64,000 nt of DNA, taken from Deltaproteobacteria bacterium (GTDB lineage Bacteria; SAR324; XYD2-FULL-50-16). The translations under genes were made by a program, and so were the position numbers. Of this stretch, positions 16,500-23,358 are shown one piece after another. The stretch covers positions 1 to 64,000 of the forward strand of contig JABHWU010000028.1 in assembly GCA_018657625.1 (NCBI GenBank), read 5' to 3'. The first letter of the stretch is position 1. Every line of letters begins with the position of its first letter. The notes under the pieces are model-generated. The model was not told the origin of the DNA. It saw only the letters and a list, made by a program, of their open reading frames with translations, and made no database searches.

Positions 16500-16679
16500 T
16501 TAATGGTTGGAGGGATTATTGGTGTCTTCTTTTTGAGGTTCTTCTGTTTTTTTATTTGTATCTGTCGACACGCGACAGCTATTGGCACTCATTCAGGTTT
16601 GAACACCTAATTTAGGCAAAATCCATTTTTGCAGTACGAACCAAATAACGATAAAAATAATAAATGAGAATGATTCCAT
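16500..16679 (-). CDS. Candidate small membrane selenoprotein (in-frame UGA at codon 29)
   Basis: ATG 16679 follows AAGGAAT and opens a frame with a hydrophobic helix (SFIIFIVIWFVLQKWIL) and then LPKLGVQT. Codon 29 is TGA (16593-16595). Reading through continues in frame with MSANSCRVSTDTNKKTEEP and stops at TAA 16500, giving 59 residues. The product would have U29 and Cys35 exposed just after the membrane helix, a plausible redox or metal-binding pair. A hairpin fitting the bacterial SECIS rules lies 20 bases after the UGA. It is 46 bases downstream of an FmdB-type zinc ribbon gene on the same strand. The alternative is two unrelated 28- and 30-residue peptides coupled at TGA-ATG. Selenocysteine insertion is inferred, not proven. 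Confidence 0.6.
16562..16578 (-). promoter_or_regulatory. bSECIS-like hairpin downstream of UGA
   Basis: On the minus strand CTGTCG and CGACAG form a perfect 6-base stem with apical loop CGTGT. Twenty bases separate the UGA from the loop, and G is the second loop base. These match the published bacterial SECIS rules of a small loop, a G in the first two loop positions, and a 16-37 base distance from the UGA. Confidence 0.58.
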
Positions 16680-16725
16680 TAAATTCCTTTTTGAGTATCT
16701 CAAACTGAGATGTATGTTAGATTCC

Positions 16726-16932
16726 TCAACCACCGCCCGGGGAACAGGATGGCGCTTGAAATTGATTTGACCCACTTTGCCCGGCCACACTGCCCAGACT
16801 GGTGAGGCTGGGTAATTTCTTGGTGTCTGCCTTTTTACATTCCGGGCAAAGAGGCAGTTCAGTGGCTGTTGAAGACGTAAGCTCCTCAAATTGATAACCA
16901 CAATCATTGCATTTAAATTCAAAAAGCGGCAT
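16726..16932 (-). CDS. FmdB-family zinc ribbon protein
   Basis: A 68-residue protein starting MPLFEFKCNDCGYQFEEL with zinc-ligand pairs C8-x2-C11 and C29-x2-C32 and a Gly/Ser/Pro tail (SCSPGGG). This is the FmdB regulatory zinc ribbon family, small proteins of uncertain role sometimes linked to formamidase or metal-dependent regulation. Ribosome site AAAGGAG precedes the ATG. The next gene on the same strand is the candidate selenoprotein, and the pairing of the two should be tested for conservation. Confidence 0.88.
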   Translation of the reverse strand: MPLFEFKCNDCGYQFEELTSSTATELPLCPECKKADTKKLPSLTSLGSVAGQSGSNQFQAPSCSPGGG

Positions 16933-17123
16933 TTCAGACTCCTTTGATGTTATATTGGTTAAATTATGTTGATCAGTAAATTTGTAAAATTAATGATTTC
17001 TTACCAGTTAATTTTGAATTAGCTTTGAAATAATTTCAATGATTATGCCAATTTATTTTAAAATCTGTATAGCCCCTAAATATCATAATGAGATAAATGT
17101 GTTGTCAATTTAAGTATAATTGG

Positions 17124-17163
17124 GTAACGTTACTAAACTAGATTAATACGTAAAGTAACGTTA
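17124..17163 (+). promoter_or_regulatory. Two direct copies of a TAACGTTA palindrome before the sigma-54 activator gene
   Basis: GTAACGTTA occurs at 17124-17132 and again at 17155-17163, 31 bases apart (three helical turns), each containing the palindrome TAACGTTA. The second copy touches the first possible start codon. They look like cooperative binding sites, perhaps for autoregulation. A TATAAT at 17115-17120 may be the -10 of the promoter. Confidence 0.5.
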
Positions 17164-18584
17164 TGGTAACGGAAAAATATATCATGGATATTGAAAACTT
17201 TGATCATCGGTTCACCTCCCAATTGTTGAATGCAATGGCGGACGGGGTTTTTACATTGGATAATCAGGGGAAGATAACTTCCTGGAATCCTGCCATGGAG
17301 CGAATGACAGGATTTAAGGCTGAGGAAGCCATCGGAAAAAAATGTGGAATGTTGGCTTTTGATAAATGTGCAGATCGAGGCTGTTTAACTGATTTTACCA
17401 ATTGTGGTATTTTTCAGCCGGATGTACTTGAAGCCAAAGAGTGCCATTTAAAACATAGAGATGGCCGGGCCATACCCGTTTTAAAAAAAGCCAGAAAAGT
17501 TTTAAGTGAGGATGGAAATTTATTAGGGGTCATAGAGAATATTACAGATCTAACTGAAATCTATTTTTATCGAAATAAAATGGAATCGGTGCAGTCAAAA
17601 TTAGTCCAATTATATAGTTTCGATAATATTATCGGTAAAAGTCATATTATGAACCAGGTTTTTTCAGCTATAAAATCTGCCAGCGCTAGTGATGTTACAA
17701 CACTGATTCAGGGAGAAAGTGGTACCGGAAAAGAGTTGGTGACGAGCGCCATTCATTATCATAGTGTTCGGGCAAAGCAGCCATTAGTTATCGTAAATTG
17801 TAGTGCCTTATCAGAAACATTGTTGGAAAGTGAATTATTTGGTCATATCAAAGGAGCCTTTACCGGTGCAATAAGGGATAGAGCCGGTCGATTTGAAGAA
17901 GCGGAAGGGGGTACAATATTTTTAGATGAAGTCAGTGAGCTGAGTCCGTATATCCAGGTAAAATTATTAAGGGTTTTGCAGGAGCGTGAAATTGAGAGAG
18001 TCGGAGAGTCCAGGAAAAGAAAATTTGATATCAGGGTAATCGCGGCTGCGAATCAGGATCTGTTCCAGAAAATGAAAGAGGGTGTATTTCGTGAAGATTT
18101 ATATTATCGTCTAAAAGTATTTCCGATCAATGTTCCTCCCCTGAGAAAAAGAAAAGATGATATTCCTCTTCTGGTTGAAAAGTTTATCGACAGGCAGAAT
18201 TTTAAGACCCATAAAGATATTGATGGTGTTTCTCCTGATGTCATGCGCAAGTTGATGGACTATCAATGGCCAGGAAATGTCCGTGAATTGGAAAATGCTA
18301 TTGAACATGCTTTTGTCATCTGTAATCAAAAAACTATTGAATTGGTGGATTTACCGATAGAAATTCGGGAAGACAGACAATTTGACAGTGTTTCAACACC
18401 ATCACATCGGGAAAGAGCACCAAGAGTGAAAAACAACGTTGATCGGGAATCTTTAATTGAGTTATTAAAACAATGCCATTGGAATAAGGCTGAAGTAGCC
18501 AGAATTGTTGGAGTAAGCCGTACAGCCATTTGGAAATATATGAAAAAATGGGATATCCCTTTGCAAGAGGCTGATTTGGAGTAA
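17163..18584 (+). CDS. PAS-domain sigma-54-dependent transcriptional activator
   Basis: Enhancer-binding protein that remodels RNA polymerase-sigma-54 by ATP hydrolysis. An N-terminal PAS domain (about residues 15-130) contains five Cys within about 50 residues (KKCGMLAFDKCADRGC, NCGIF, KECHLK), suggesting an iron-sulfur or redox sensor. The AAA+ domain (about 155-390) has Walker A GESGTGKE, the sigma-54 contact loop GAFTGA, Walker B GGTIFLDE and the sensor region WPGNVRELE. A Fis-type helix-turn-helix (HWNKAEVARIVGVSRTAIWK) ends the 473-residue chain. ATG 17163 gives the longest form; ATG 17184 is equally possible. Targets are unknown; no matching sigma-54 promoter was identified nearby. Confidence 0.92.
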   Translation: MVTEKYIMDIENFDHRFTSQLLNAMADGVFTLDNQGKITSWNPAMERMTGFKAEEAIGKKCGMLAFDKCADRGCLTDFTNCGIFQPDVLEAKECHLKHRDGRAIPVLKKARKVLSEDGNLLGVIENITDLTEIYFYRNKMESVQSKLVQLYSFDNIIGKSHIMNQVFSAIKSASASDVTTLIQGESGTGKELVTSAIHYHSVRAKQPLVIVNCSALSETLLESELFGHIKGAFTGAIRDRAGRFEEAEGGTIFLDEVSELSPYIQVKLLRVLQEREIERVGESRKRKFDIRVIAAANQDLFQKMKEGVFREDLYYRLKVFPINVPPLRKRKDDIPLLVEKFIDRQNFKTHKDIDGVSPDVMRKLMDYQWPGNVRELENAIEHAFVICNQKTIELVDLPIEIREDRQFDSVSTPSHRERAPRVKNNVDRESLIELLKQCHWNKAEVARIVGVSRTAIWKYMKKWDIPLQEADLE

Positions 18585-18613
18585 ACAAATATTTTAACAG
18601 ACCTTATTTCACT

Positions 18614-18642
18614 TTGAATTTTGCCAGCATATATGCTAGCAT
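18614..18642 (+). promoter_or_regulatory. Promoter with overlapping palindromic operator for the PIN toxin pair
   Basis: TTGAAT (18614-18619), a 17-base gap and TAGCAT (18637-18642) make a sigma-70-like promoter. Two perfect palindromes, AGCATATATGCT (18626-18637) and ATGCTAGCAT (18633-18642), overlap the spacer and -10. This is the expected layout for autorepression by a ribbon-helix-helix antitoxin. Confidence 0.55.
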
Positions 18643-18672
18643 CAAAATAAAAATCTCTTATTATATTGCAAT

Positions 18673-19116
18673 ATGGGCAAAATCGTAATTGATACGAACA
18701 TCATTGTTTCAGCGTTGATAAGCAGGAGCGGTAGCTATTCAAGGAAAATCATTGAAAAAGTATTCGATAATTTAATTACTCCACTTATGGGAGAAGCTTT
18801 ATTTAACGAGTATACAGAGGTTACCAATAGACATGATATTTTCAAACTATGCGTTTTAAACAAAAAAGAAAGGCTAGAATTTCTTCAGGCATTCATGAAA
18901 TGCTGTTTATGGTGTAAAATATACTACAATTGGAGACCCAATCTTCAAGACGAAGGTGATAATCATATTATTGAATTGGCTGTTGCAGGGGGGGCAAATT
19001 ATATCGTCACAAAAAATATTAAAGACTTAAAAAGCGGTGAATTACTATTCAAGAAATTGCAGATTAAAACGCCTGATGAATTTATTAAGGAGAAATTATG
19101 GGAACAATCACAGTAA
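18673..19116 (+). CDS. PIN-domain toxin (VapC-like, COG1569 type)
   Basis: Predicted Mg2+-dependent RNase toxin. The 147-residue product starts KIVIDTNIIVSALISRSG, giving the first catalytic Asp, with Glu in NEYTEV, Asp in QDEGDNHIIELA and a final acidic site in YIVTKNIKDL, the ordering of the PIN fold. It resembles the putative toxin-antitoxin PIN family rather than classical VapC. It overlaps the following antitoxin gene by 19 bases, with toxin first, the less common order. The pair is followed by an attC-like site. Confidence 0.85.
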   Translation: MGKIVIDTNIIVSALISRSGSYSRKIIEKVFDNLITPLMGEALFNEYTEVTNRHDIFKLCVLNKKERLEFLQAFMKCCLWCKIYYNWRPNLQDEGDNHIIELAVAGGANYIVTKNIKDLKSGELLFKKLQIKTPDEFIKEKLWEQSQ

Positions 19117-19322
19117 GACTTCCAGATGACACACATAAAAGAATTAAAGAATTGGCTGCGACAAGAAAAACAAGCATAAACAAACTTTATGGGGAATTCA
19201 CTGTAATGGCTTTAACCGAATTTGATGCTGAAAATCGTTTTAGGGTTATAGCGAGTAAAGGTAGCAAAAAACGGGGCCTTGATTTGTTACACAAACTTCA
19301 ACACCATTACGGCGATAAATAA
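19098..19322 (+). CDS. Antitoxin with ribbon-helix-helix domain
   Basis: A 74-residue protein beginning MGTITVRLPDDTHKRIKELA, then TRKTSINKLYGEFTVMAL, the strand-helix-helix pattern of ribbon-helix-helix DNA-binding antitoxins, with a basic C-terminal tail that would bind the PIN toxin. Ribosome site AAGGAG precedes ATG 19098 within the toxin reading frame, implying coupled translation. It likely represses the palindrome-rich promoter at 18614-18642. It ends 8 bases before the attC-like site. Confidence 0.85.
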   Translation: MGTITVRLPDDTHKRIKELAATRKTSINKLYGEFTVMALTEFDAENRFRVIASKGSKKRGLDLLHKLQHHYGDK

Positions 19323-19330
19323 AAATTCCG

Positions 19331-19394
19331 GCTTAACAAATGGCTAAAGTTAGCGGACCGGTGGGTAAAATTCAACTTAACGCATTTGTTGAGC
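19331..19394 (+). other. attC-like integron recombination site 3
   Basis: This 64-base site begins with GCTTAAC, a perfect RYYYAAC, and ends with GTTGAGC, a perfect GTTRRRY; the two boxes pair with one G-U wobble. Pairing continues through AAATG/CATTT, is broken by a GC/CG mismatch, and resumes over AAGTT/AACTT around a 20-base loop. It follows a toxin-antitoxin stop by 8 bases, as in integron cassettes. The stem differs from sites 1 and 2, so it may come from another array. No integrase gene is present in the window. Confidence 0.6.
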
Positions 19395-19428
19395 AACAGA
19401 ATTAGTCATATGAGCTATAGGCTTACTC

Positions 19429-19788
19429 ATGGTAGGACAAAGTATGTTCTTAATAACTCCAATTGTTAAGAAAGTACTTTCCCAGGTTAATAAGAAACGG
19501 AAAAAGATCTTTAAACTAAAAATCAAAATACCTGAAGATTTTCGAACAATCATCTACGTTCATATCATTAGTTTTTAAAATCGCCTGCAGGAAACTGAAC
19601 AAAGCCCCAAGACCGTCAACAACTGATTATTTGTCTTGTCATCACTGTTTAATCATTTGGTCGAGCTCCAGTTAGTTTTTATCAACCCAGTTCAATCTGT
19701 GAAAAGAATGCGGATAAGCTCAATTCGGATGGCAGCCAAAGTCTTGGGTTCTTTTCAATTTATAGAGCCTCTACGAGTATTTTTATGA
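19429..19788 (+). pseudogene. Decayed tyrosine recombinase-like gene fragment
   Basis: One frame stays protein-like across 119 codons despite an internal TAA and TGA. It contains SPKTVNN*LFVLSSLFNH and LVFINPVQSVKRMR, the pattern of the N-terminal core-binding domain of XerC/D-type tyrosine recombinases, which usually read SPKTVNNYL..L..F...V....I..NP. No catalytic domain remains. It begins 34 bases after the third attC-like site. Recognition is from pattern only; a phage integrase or group-specific recombinase is possible. Confidence 0.38.
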
Positions 19789-19919
19789 TTTTACACCCCC
19801 TATTAAAAACCTCAATTTGAAATTTTAAAGTTAATTCAAAGTATTCCGATAATAAAATAAACACTAAAGTTATCGGATTTGTATGTATATTTGATTTAAT
19901 GTTGGAATGAGGTTTTAGA

Positions 19920-20102
19920 ATGGTTAAAAAAATAAAAAAATATAAACAGTCTTCGAAAAATGAATCTGGGAAACAAATTAATCGTGAAGAACTGGAACAG
20001 GCTATTAAGAAATATCTGGAAAATGGCGGAACAATTTCCAGGGTAGAGCCTGACTGGATTGAAGAAGGGCAAGTATATTGTTTTGATAATGATAATATCT
20101 AA
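19920..20102 (+). CDS. Small hypothetical protein
   Basis: A 60-residue product with a very basic N-terminus (MVKKIKKYKQSSKNESGKQI) and a conserved-looking core REELEQAIKKYLENGGTISRVEP. Short proteins with an EELEQAIKKYLENGG-like segment are common in bacteria, but I know no function for them. GAGG before the ATG supports translation. It precedes the PilZ gene by 121 bases and may share its transcript. Confidence 0.6.
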   Translation: MVKKIKKYKQSSKNESGKQINREELEQAIKKYLENGGTISRVEPDWIEEGQVYCFDNDNI

Positions 20103-20223
20103 TAACCCATAGAAAAAGTGAAAATATAAAATCGGATAATAAACTTGAATCGATTTTATAGGTGTAATATCTTATTATTCATACATACTTACTGTACAAT
20201 AAAAGATAATCAAAAAACGATAA

Positions 20224-20571
20224 ATGTTTGCAAAACGACGAAGTGAAAAAAGAAGAAACTTAATCTATTATTTGGAAGTTTATGATAATGAAAGCGGCGA
20301 ACTAACCGGGCATGTTATTGATATTACAAAGGGCGGCGTTCTCATTATTAGTGAATCCATGCTGGAACTAAATAAAATATTCAGCTTAAAAATAATACTT
20401 CCGTTTACGATCAATGAAATAGACTCCATTATTTTTGATGCTGAATGTGTCCGTTGTACCGTTTCTCAAAATAAGAGTCATTTTGATATTGGTTTCAAGT
20501 ACATTTCATTAGATGAACCTTTTTTGACGATCATTAATAAACTTATTCTGGAATATGGGTTCAGCAATTAA
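20224..20571 (+). CDS. PilZ-domain protein (cyclic-di-GMP binding)
   Basis: A 115-residue protein consisting of one PilZ domain. The RxxxR-like basic start (KRRSEKRRN) and the second motif DITKGGVLI (D/N-x-S-x-x-G form, with Thr for Ser) are both present, so c-di-GMP binding is plausible. PilZ proteins tune motility, adhesion and exopolysaccharide. Its end overlaps the next gene by 17 bases, and fliG follows, consistent with a motility context. Confidence 0.82.
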   Translation: MFAKRRSEKRRNLIYYLEVYDNESGELTGHVIDITKGGVLIISESMLELNKIFSLKIILPFTINEIDSIIFDAECVRCTVSQNKSHFDIGFKYISLDEPFLTIINKLILEYGFSN

Positions 20572-20884
20572 ATACCATCTAAAAAAGAAACTAATTGCCT
20601 GGTTAATCTTTATTCTGGCATCATTCAATATTACCTTTGGGGCAAATATTTCAGAATTAATCCTTAAAAAACAGAATTGGATTAAAGCAAATGGTACGGT
20701 GGTTTGGGTCGGTTTAAAATTCGAAAGAAAGAGAGTCATCGCTTGTCGTATGAACGATAACTATGTTTTAGTTTATAAGCCCTGGGGGTTATCAAAACAA
20801 TATAGCACGCAGGAAGTCATATATTGTCCTGATTTTTTTAACCAAATATCTTCAAAAAACACAATAACCAGTCAAGGAAAGTAA
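20555..20884 (+). CDS. Hypothetical secreted protein
   Basis: A 109-residue product with an N-terminal signal-like helix (KKKLIAWLIFILASFNITFG, cleavage probably after FGA) and a small mature domain rich in aromatic residues (TVVWVGLKFERKR, VLVYKPWGLSK) with two Cys. No family recognised. It overlaps the PilZ gene by 17 bases, so its translation is coupled to it. Probably periplasmic. Confidence 0.62.
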   Translation: MGSAIKYHLKKKLIAWLIFILASFNITFGANISELILKKQNWIKANGTVVWVGLKFERKRVIACRMNDNYVLVYKPWGLSKQYSTQEVIYCPDFFNQISSKNTITSQGK

Positions 20885-21049
20885 TATTCGGTATTTTTTT
20901 TGAATATCTAATTGAACTGATATTTCAATTACAGAGCAAAGTTTGTGATTGCGCTTGATTTTTCACCCTAAATCGTTTTAAAAACAGGTAGTTCTTAATA
21001 AATTTCTTATGAAAATTTTTAACATAATTACTATGGTGAGGTTAGTACT

Positions 21050-22063
21050 GTGAGTGTCGGAAAACTGACAGGTCCAAAAAAAGCAGCGATTCTTTTGCTG
21101 GCGTTGGGAGAAGAAGGTGCCTCTGACGTATTAAAAAACCTTGAAGATCGCGAGATTCAACAGGTTGGTTACTATATGGCACGTTTTACGGATGTCGCTC
21201 CCGAGGAATTGGATAATGTACTGGAAGAATTTTACCGTAAAGCCGCCATGCAGGATCAGGGTGTTACGATTAATGCCAGTGGTGATTTTGTTAAGAATGC
21301 TTTAACCAAAGCATTAGGAGATGATAAAGCCAAAGATTTAGTCGATAATTTAAAATCATCGACAGATGAAGGTTCTTTGGATTCACTGAAATGGTTGGAA
21401 CCAAAGATGATTGCCGGTTTTATTGTGAACGAGCATCCACAAACAATCGCTCTGATTTTAGCGCATCTGGATGATCCTGAACAAACAGCTATGGTATTAA
21501 AAGAACTTCCGGAGAATTTACAGGCAGATGTCACTTACCGGATGGCAATTCTGGAAGCGATACCACCTGGTGTTATTAAAGAAATTGAAGAAGTATTAGC
21601 TAAAGAATTGAAAGCTACCGGTGCGGCTTCCACTGCAAAAGTAGGGGGTGTTGAATCGGTTGCAGAAATGCTCAATACCATGGATAAATCAACTGAAAGT
21701 AGGATTTTGGCGACGATTGAGGAATCCAATCCGGATCTGGCAGAACAGATTCGTGAATTAATGTTTACTTTTGAAGATTTGGTTTTGGTGGATCCCAATG
21801 GTATGCAGACAATTTTAAAAGAAGTTCCTCAAAACGATTTGGTTCTGGCTCTAAAAACAGCTTCCGATGCTGTAAAAGAACATATTTTCAGTAATATGTC
21901 TGAAAGAGCCTCTGATATGGTTCGTGATGATTTGGACGCACTTGGCCCGGTACGGGTTGCCGATGTTGATATCGCTCAGCAAAAATTGGTTAAAGTGGCC
22001 AGGAAACTTGAAGAAGAAGGGAAAATCATTATCAGTGGTGGTGGTGGTGGTGATGTTGTTTAA
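21050..22063 (+). CDS. fliG: Flagellar motor switch protein FliG
   Basis: Rotor protein of the flagellar C-ring that converts ion flow through MotAB into torque and sets rotation sense. The 337-residue product is full length, with N-domain (MF-ring contact, GPKKAAILLLALGEE), middle domain motif EHPQTIALILAHL that binds FliM, and a C-domain with the torque helix MFTFEDLVLVDPNGMQTILK and RASDMVRDDL...GPVRVADV, all charged positions plausible. The tail is a Gly run (SGGGGGDVV). GTG 21050 is supported by GGTGAGG. No other flagellar structural gene is adjacent, which is unusual since fliG normally sits in the fliEFGHI operon. A hairpin follows. Confidence 0.95.
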   Translation: MSVGKLTGPKKAAILLLALGEEGASDVLKNLEDREIQQVGYYMARFTDVAPEELDNVLEEFYRKAAMQDQGVTINASGDFVKNALTKALGDDKAKDLVDNLKSSTDEGSLDSLKWLEPKMIAGFIVNEHPQTIALILAHLDDPEQTAMVLKELPENLQADVTYRMAILEAIPPGVIKEIEEVLAKELKATGAASTAKVGGVESVAEMLNTMDKSTESRILATIEESNPDLAEQIRELMFTFEDLVLVDPNGMQTILKEVPQNDLVLALKTASDAVKEHIFSNMSERASDMVRDDLDALGPVRVADVDIAQQKLVKVARKLEEEGKIIISGGGGGDVV

Positions 22064-22108
22064 AAAAACAGGTGTCTGTCCATAAATACGGCTAATGTCC
22101 CTGTTTTT
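22064..22108. terminator. Bidirectional hairpin between fliG and the ComFB-like gene
   Basis: AAAAACAGG (22064-22072) pairs with CCTGTTTTT (22100-22108) around a 27-base loop. The arms give T-rich exits in both directions, fitting the two convergent genes. Confidence 0.6.
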
Positions 22109-22394
22109 AAGAATGATTTGGATTTTCGATAACTTTTTCTATGGCGTGTCTGACTACTTTTTCAATGATTTTTTGATCATCATCCTTTTTCAAAATAATA
22201 GTTCCCTCCTGCACATACTTAGGTTTTATCTTGCTTAGACTCAGTGCATATATATCTTGTAAGCAAATTGAGCAACCGTCGCACTTATCGTATTCCGCCA
22301 ACAAGTTTTTCATAGCCTTAATCACTTTAATTTCATAAGAATTTCGAACATTAAGGAGTGAGGTTCCATTGATATCGTATATTTGTGCGTTCAT
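22107..22394 (-). CDS. ComFB-like protein
   Basis: A 95-residue protein with the Cys-rich core YDKCDGCSICLQDIYALSLS followed by KIKPKYV, the pattern of the late competence protein ComFB family. Such proteins, in cyanobacteria and others, have been tied to cyclic-di-nucleotide signalling and to pili or competence. Three Cys (CDGCSIC) could bind a metal. Its proximity to PilZ and FliG is suggestive of a second-messenger/motility neighbourhood. The function in this organism is unknown. Confidence 0.72.
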   Translation of the reverse strand: MNAQIYDINGTSLLNVRNSYEIKVIKAMKNLLAEYDKCDGCSICLQDIYALSLSKIKPKYVQEGTIILKKDDDQKIIEKVVRHAIEKVIENPNHS

Positions 22395-22676
22395 AGATCT
22401 TAGCTAAATAGTTGTGGTGTTGTTTTTAAAAAATAATTTTCAGTAGCACTAATTAACTATCAAAAATCTATACTAAATTGTAATGAGATGCTACATAAAC
22501 GATACACTCGTTAAAAACAGGTTGTGTAATCTTTTAAATGAATAGAAAGTGGATTTAAAAGCAAAATGGTGAAAACAGTTTTAAATTTGGTTTAAAAACA
22601 AAACTTACCAGTTAAGGCATAATTGTTATTGCCTGATAATTCAAGGAATTTCTAATGATATTAGCAAGAGGTTAAA

Positions 22677-23303
22677 ATGGGACTTTACGTGATTGATCAC
22701 CCACTCGTTAAACACAAAGTTGGTTTAATGCGGAAAAAAGACAGGTCTACCAAAGATTTTAGGAGTTTGTCTTCAGAAGTGGCACGACTGCTAACTTATG
22801 AAGCAACTAAGGATTTAGAAACCGAAAAAAAAGTCATTGAAGGTTGGGCATCAGAAATTGAAGTGGATCGGATAAAAGGGAAAAAAATTACTATTGTTCC
22901 AATTTTAAGAGCAGGGCTAGGGATGATGGATGGCGTATTAGATATGATTCCTTCTGCCAAGGTCAGTGTGGTTGGTTTTTATCGGAATGAAGAAACCTTA
23001 CAACCGGTCAAATATTATGAAAAACTAGCCAGAAATATTGAAGACAGAACGACTTTAATTCTTGATCCAATGTTAGCAACCGGTGGGACGCTTTTAGGAA
23101 CTATTGAACTCTTAAAAAAGGCAGGTTGCAAAAAGATAAAAGGACTATTTATTGTTGCAGCACCTGAAGGCATTGAAAAAATTCAATCTGCTCATCCTGA
23201 TGTCGACATTTATGTCGCTGCGGTTGATGAGTGTTTAAATGATATTGGCTATATTCTTCCAGGGTTGGGAGATGCCGGAGATAAGATTTTCGGAACTAAA
23301 TAA
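22677..23303 (+). CDS. upp: Uracil phosphoribosyltransferase
   Basis: Salvages uracil: uracil + PRPP gives UMP + PPi, in the cytosol. The 208-residue length is exact for the family. Landmarks are the N-terminal [30 protein letters not shown], the PRPP-binding loop [15 protein letters not shown] and the uracil-binding C-terminus [22 protein letters not shown] precedes ATG 22677. It stands alone, convergent with glnS and with a hairpin after its stop. Confidence 0.97.
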   Translation: MGLYVIDHPLVKHKVGLMRKKDRSTKDFRSLSSEVARLLTYEATKDLETEKKVIEGWASEIEVDRIKGKKITIVPILRAGLGMMDGVLDMIPSAKVSVVGFYRNEETLQPVKYYEKLARNIEDRTTLILDPMLATGGTLLGTIELLKKAGCKKIKGLFIVAAPEGIEKIQSAHPDVDIYVAAVDECLNDIGYILPGLGDAGDKIFGTK

Positions 23304-23311
23304 ATGTTGTG

Positions 23312-23339
23312 ACCTGGTTCTTTTTTATTTGAGCCAGGT
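23312..23339. terminator. Hairpin between convergent upp and glnS
   Basis: ACCTGGTTC (23312-23320) pairs with GAGCCAGGT (23331-23339), including one G-U pair, around a TTTTTTATTT loop. No T run follows on either strand, so termination efficiency is uncertain. Confidence 0.5.
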
Positions 23340-23358
23340 TCTAAAACCCTTAATGACC

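Noticed and set aside
16385-16588. Minus-strand frame over the tail of the small selenoprotein gene
   Set aside because: It runs out of frame with the candidate selenoprotein, lacks a ribosome site and is made of low-complexity Lys/Pro content.
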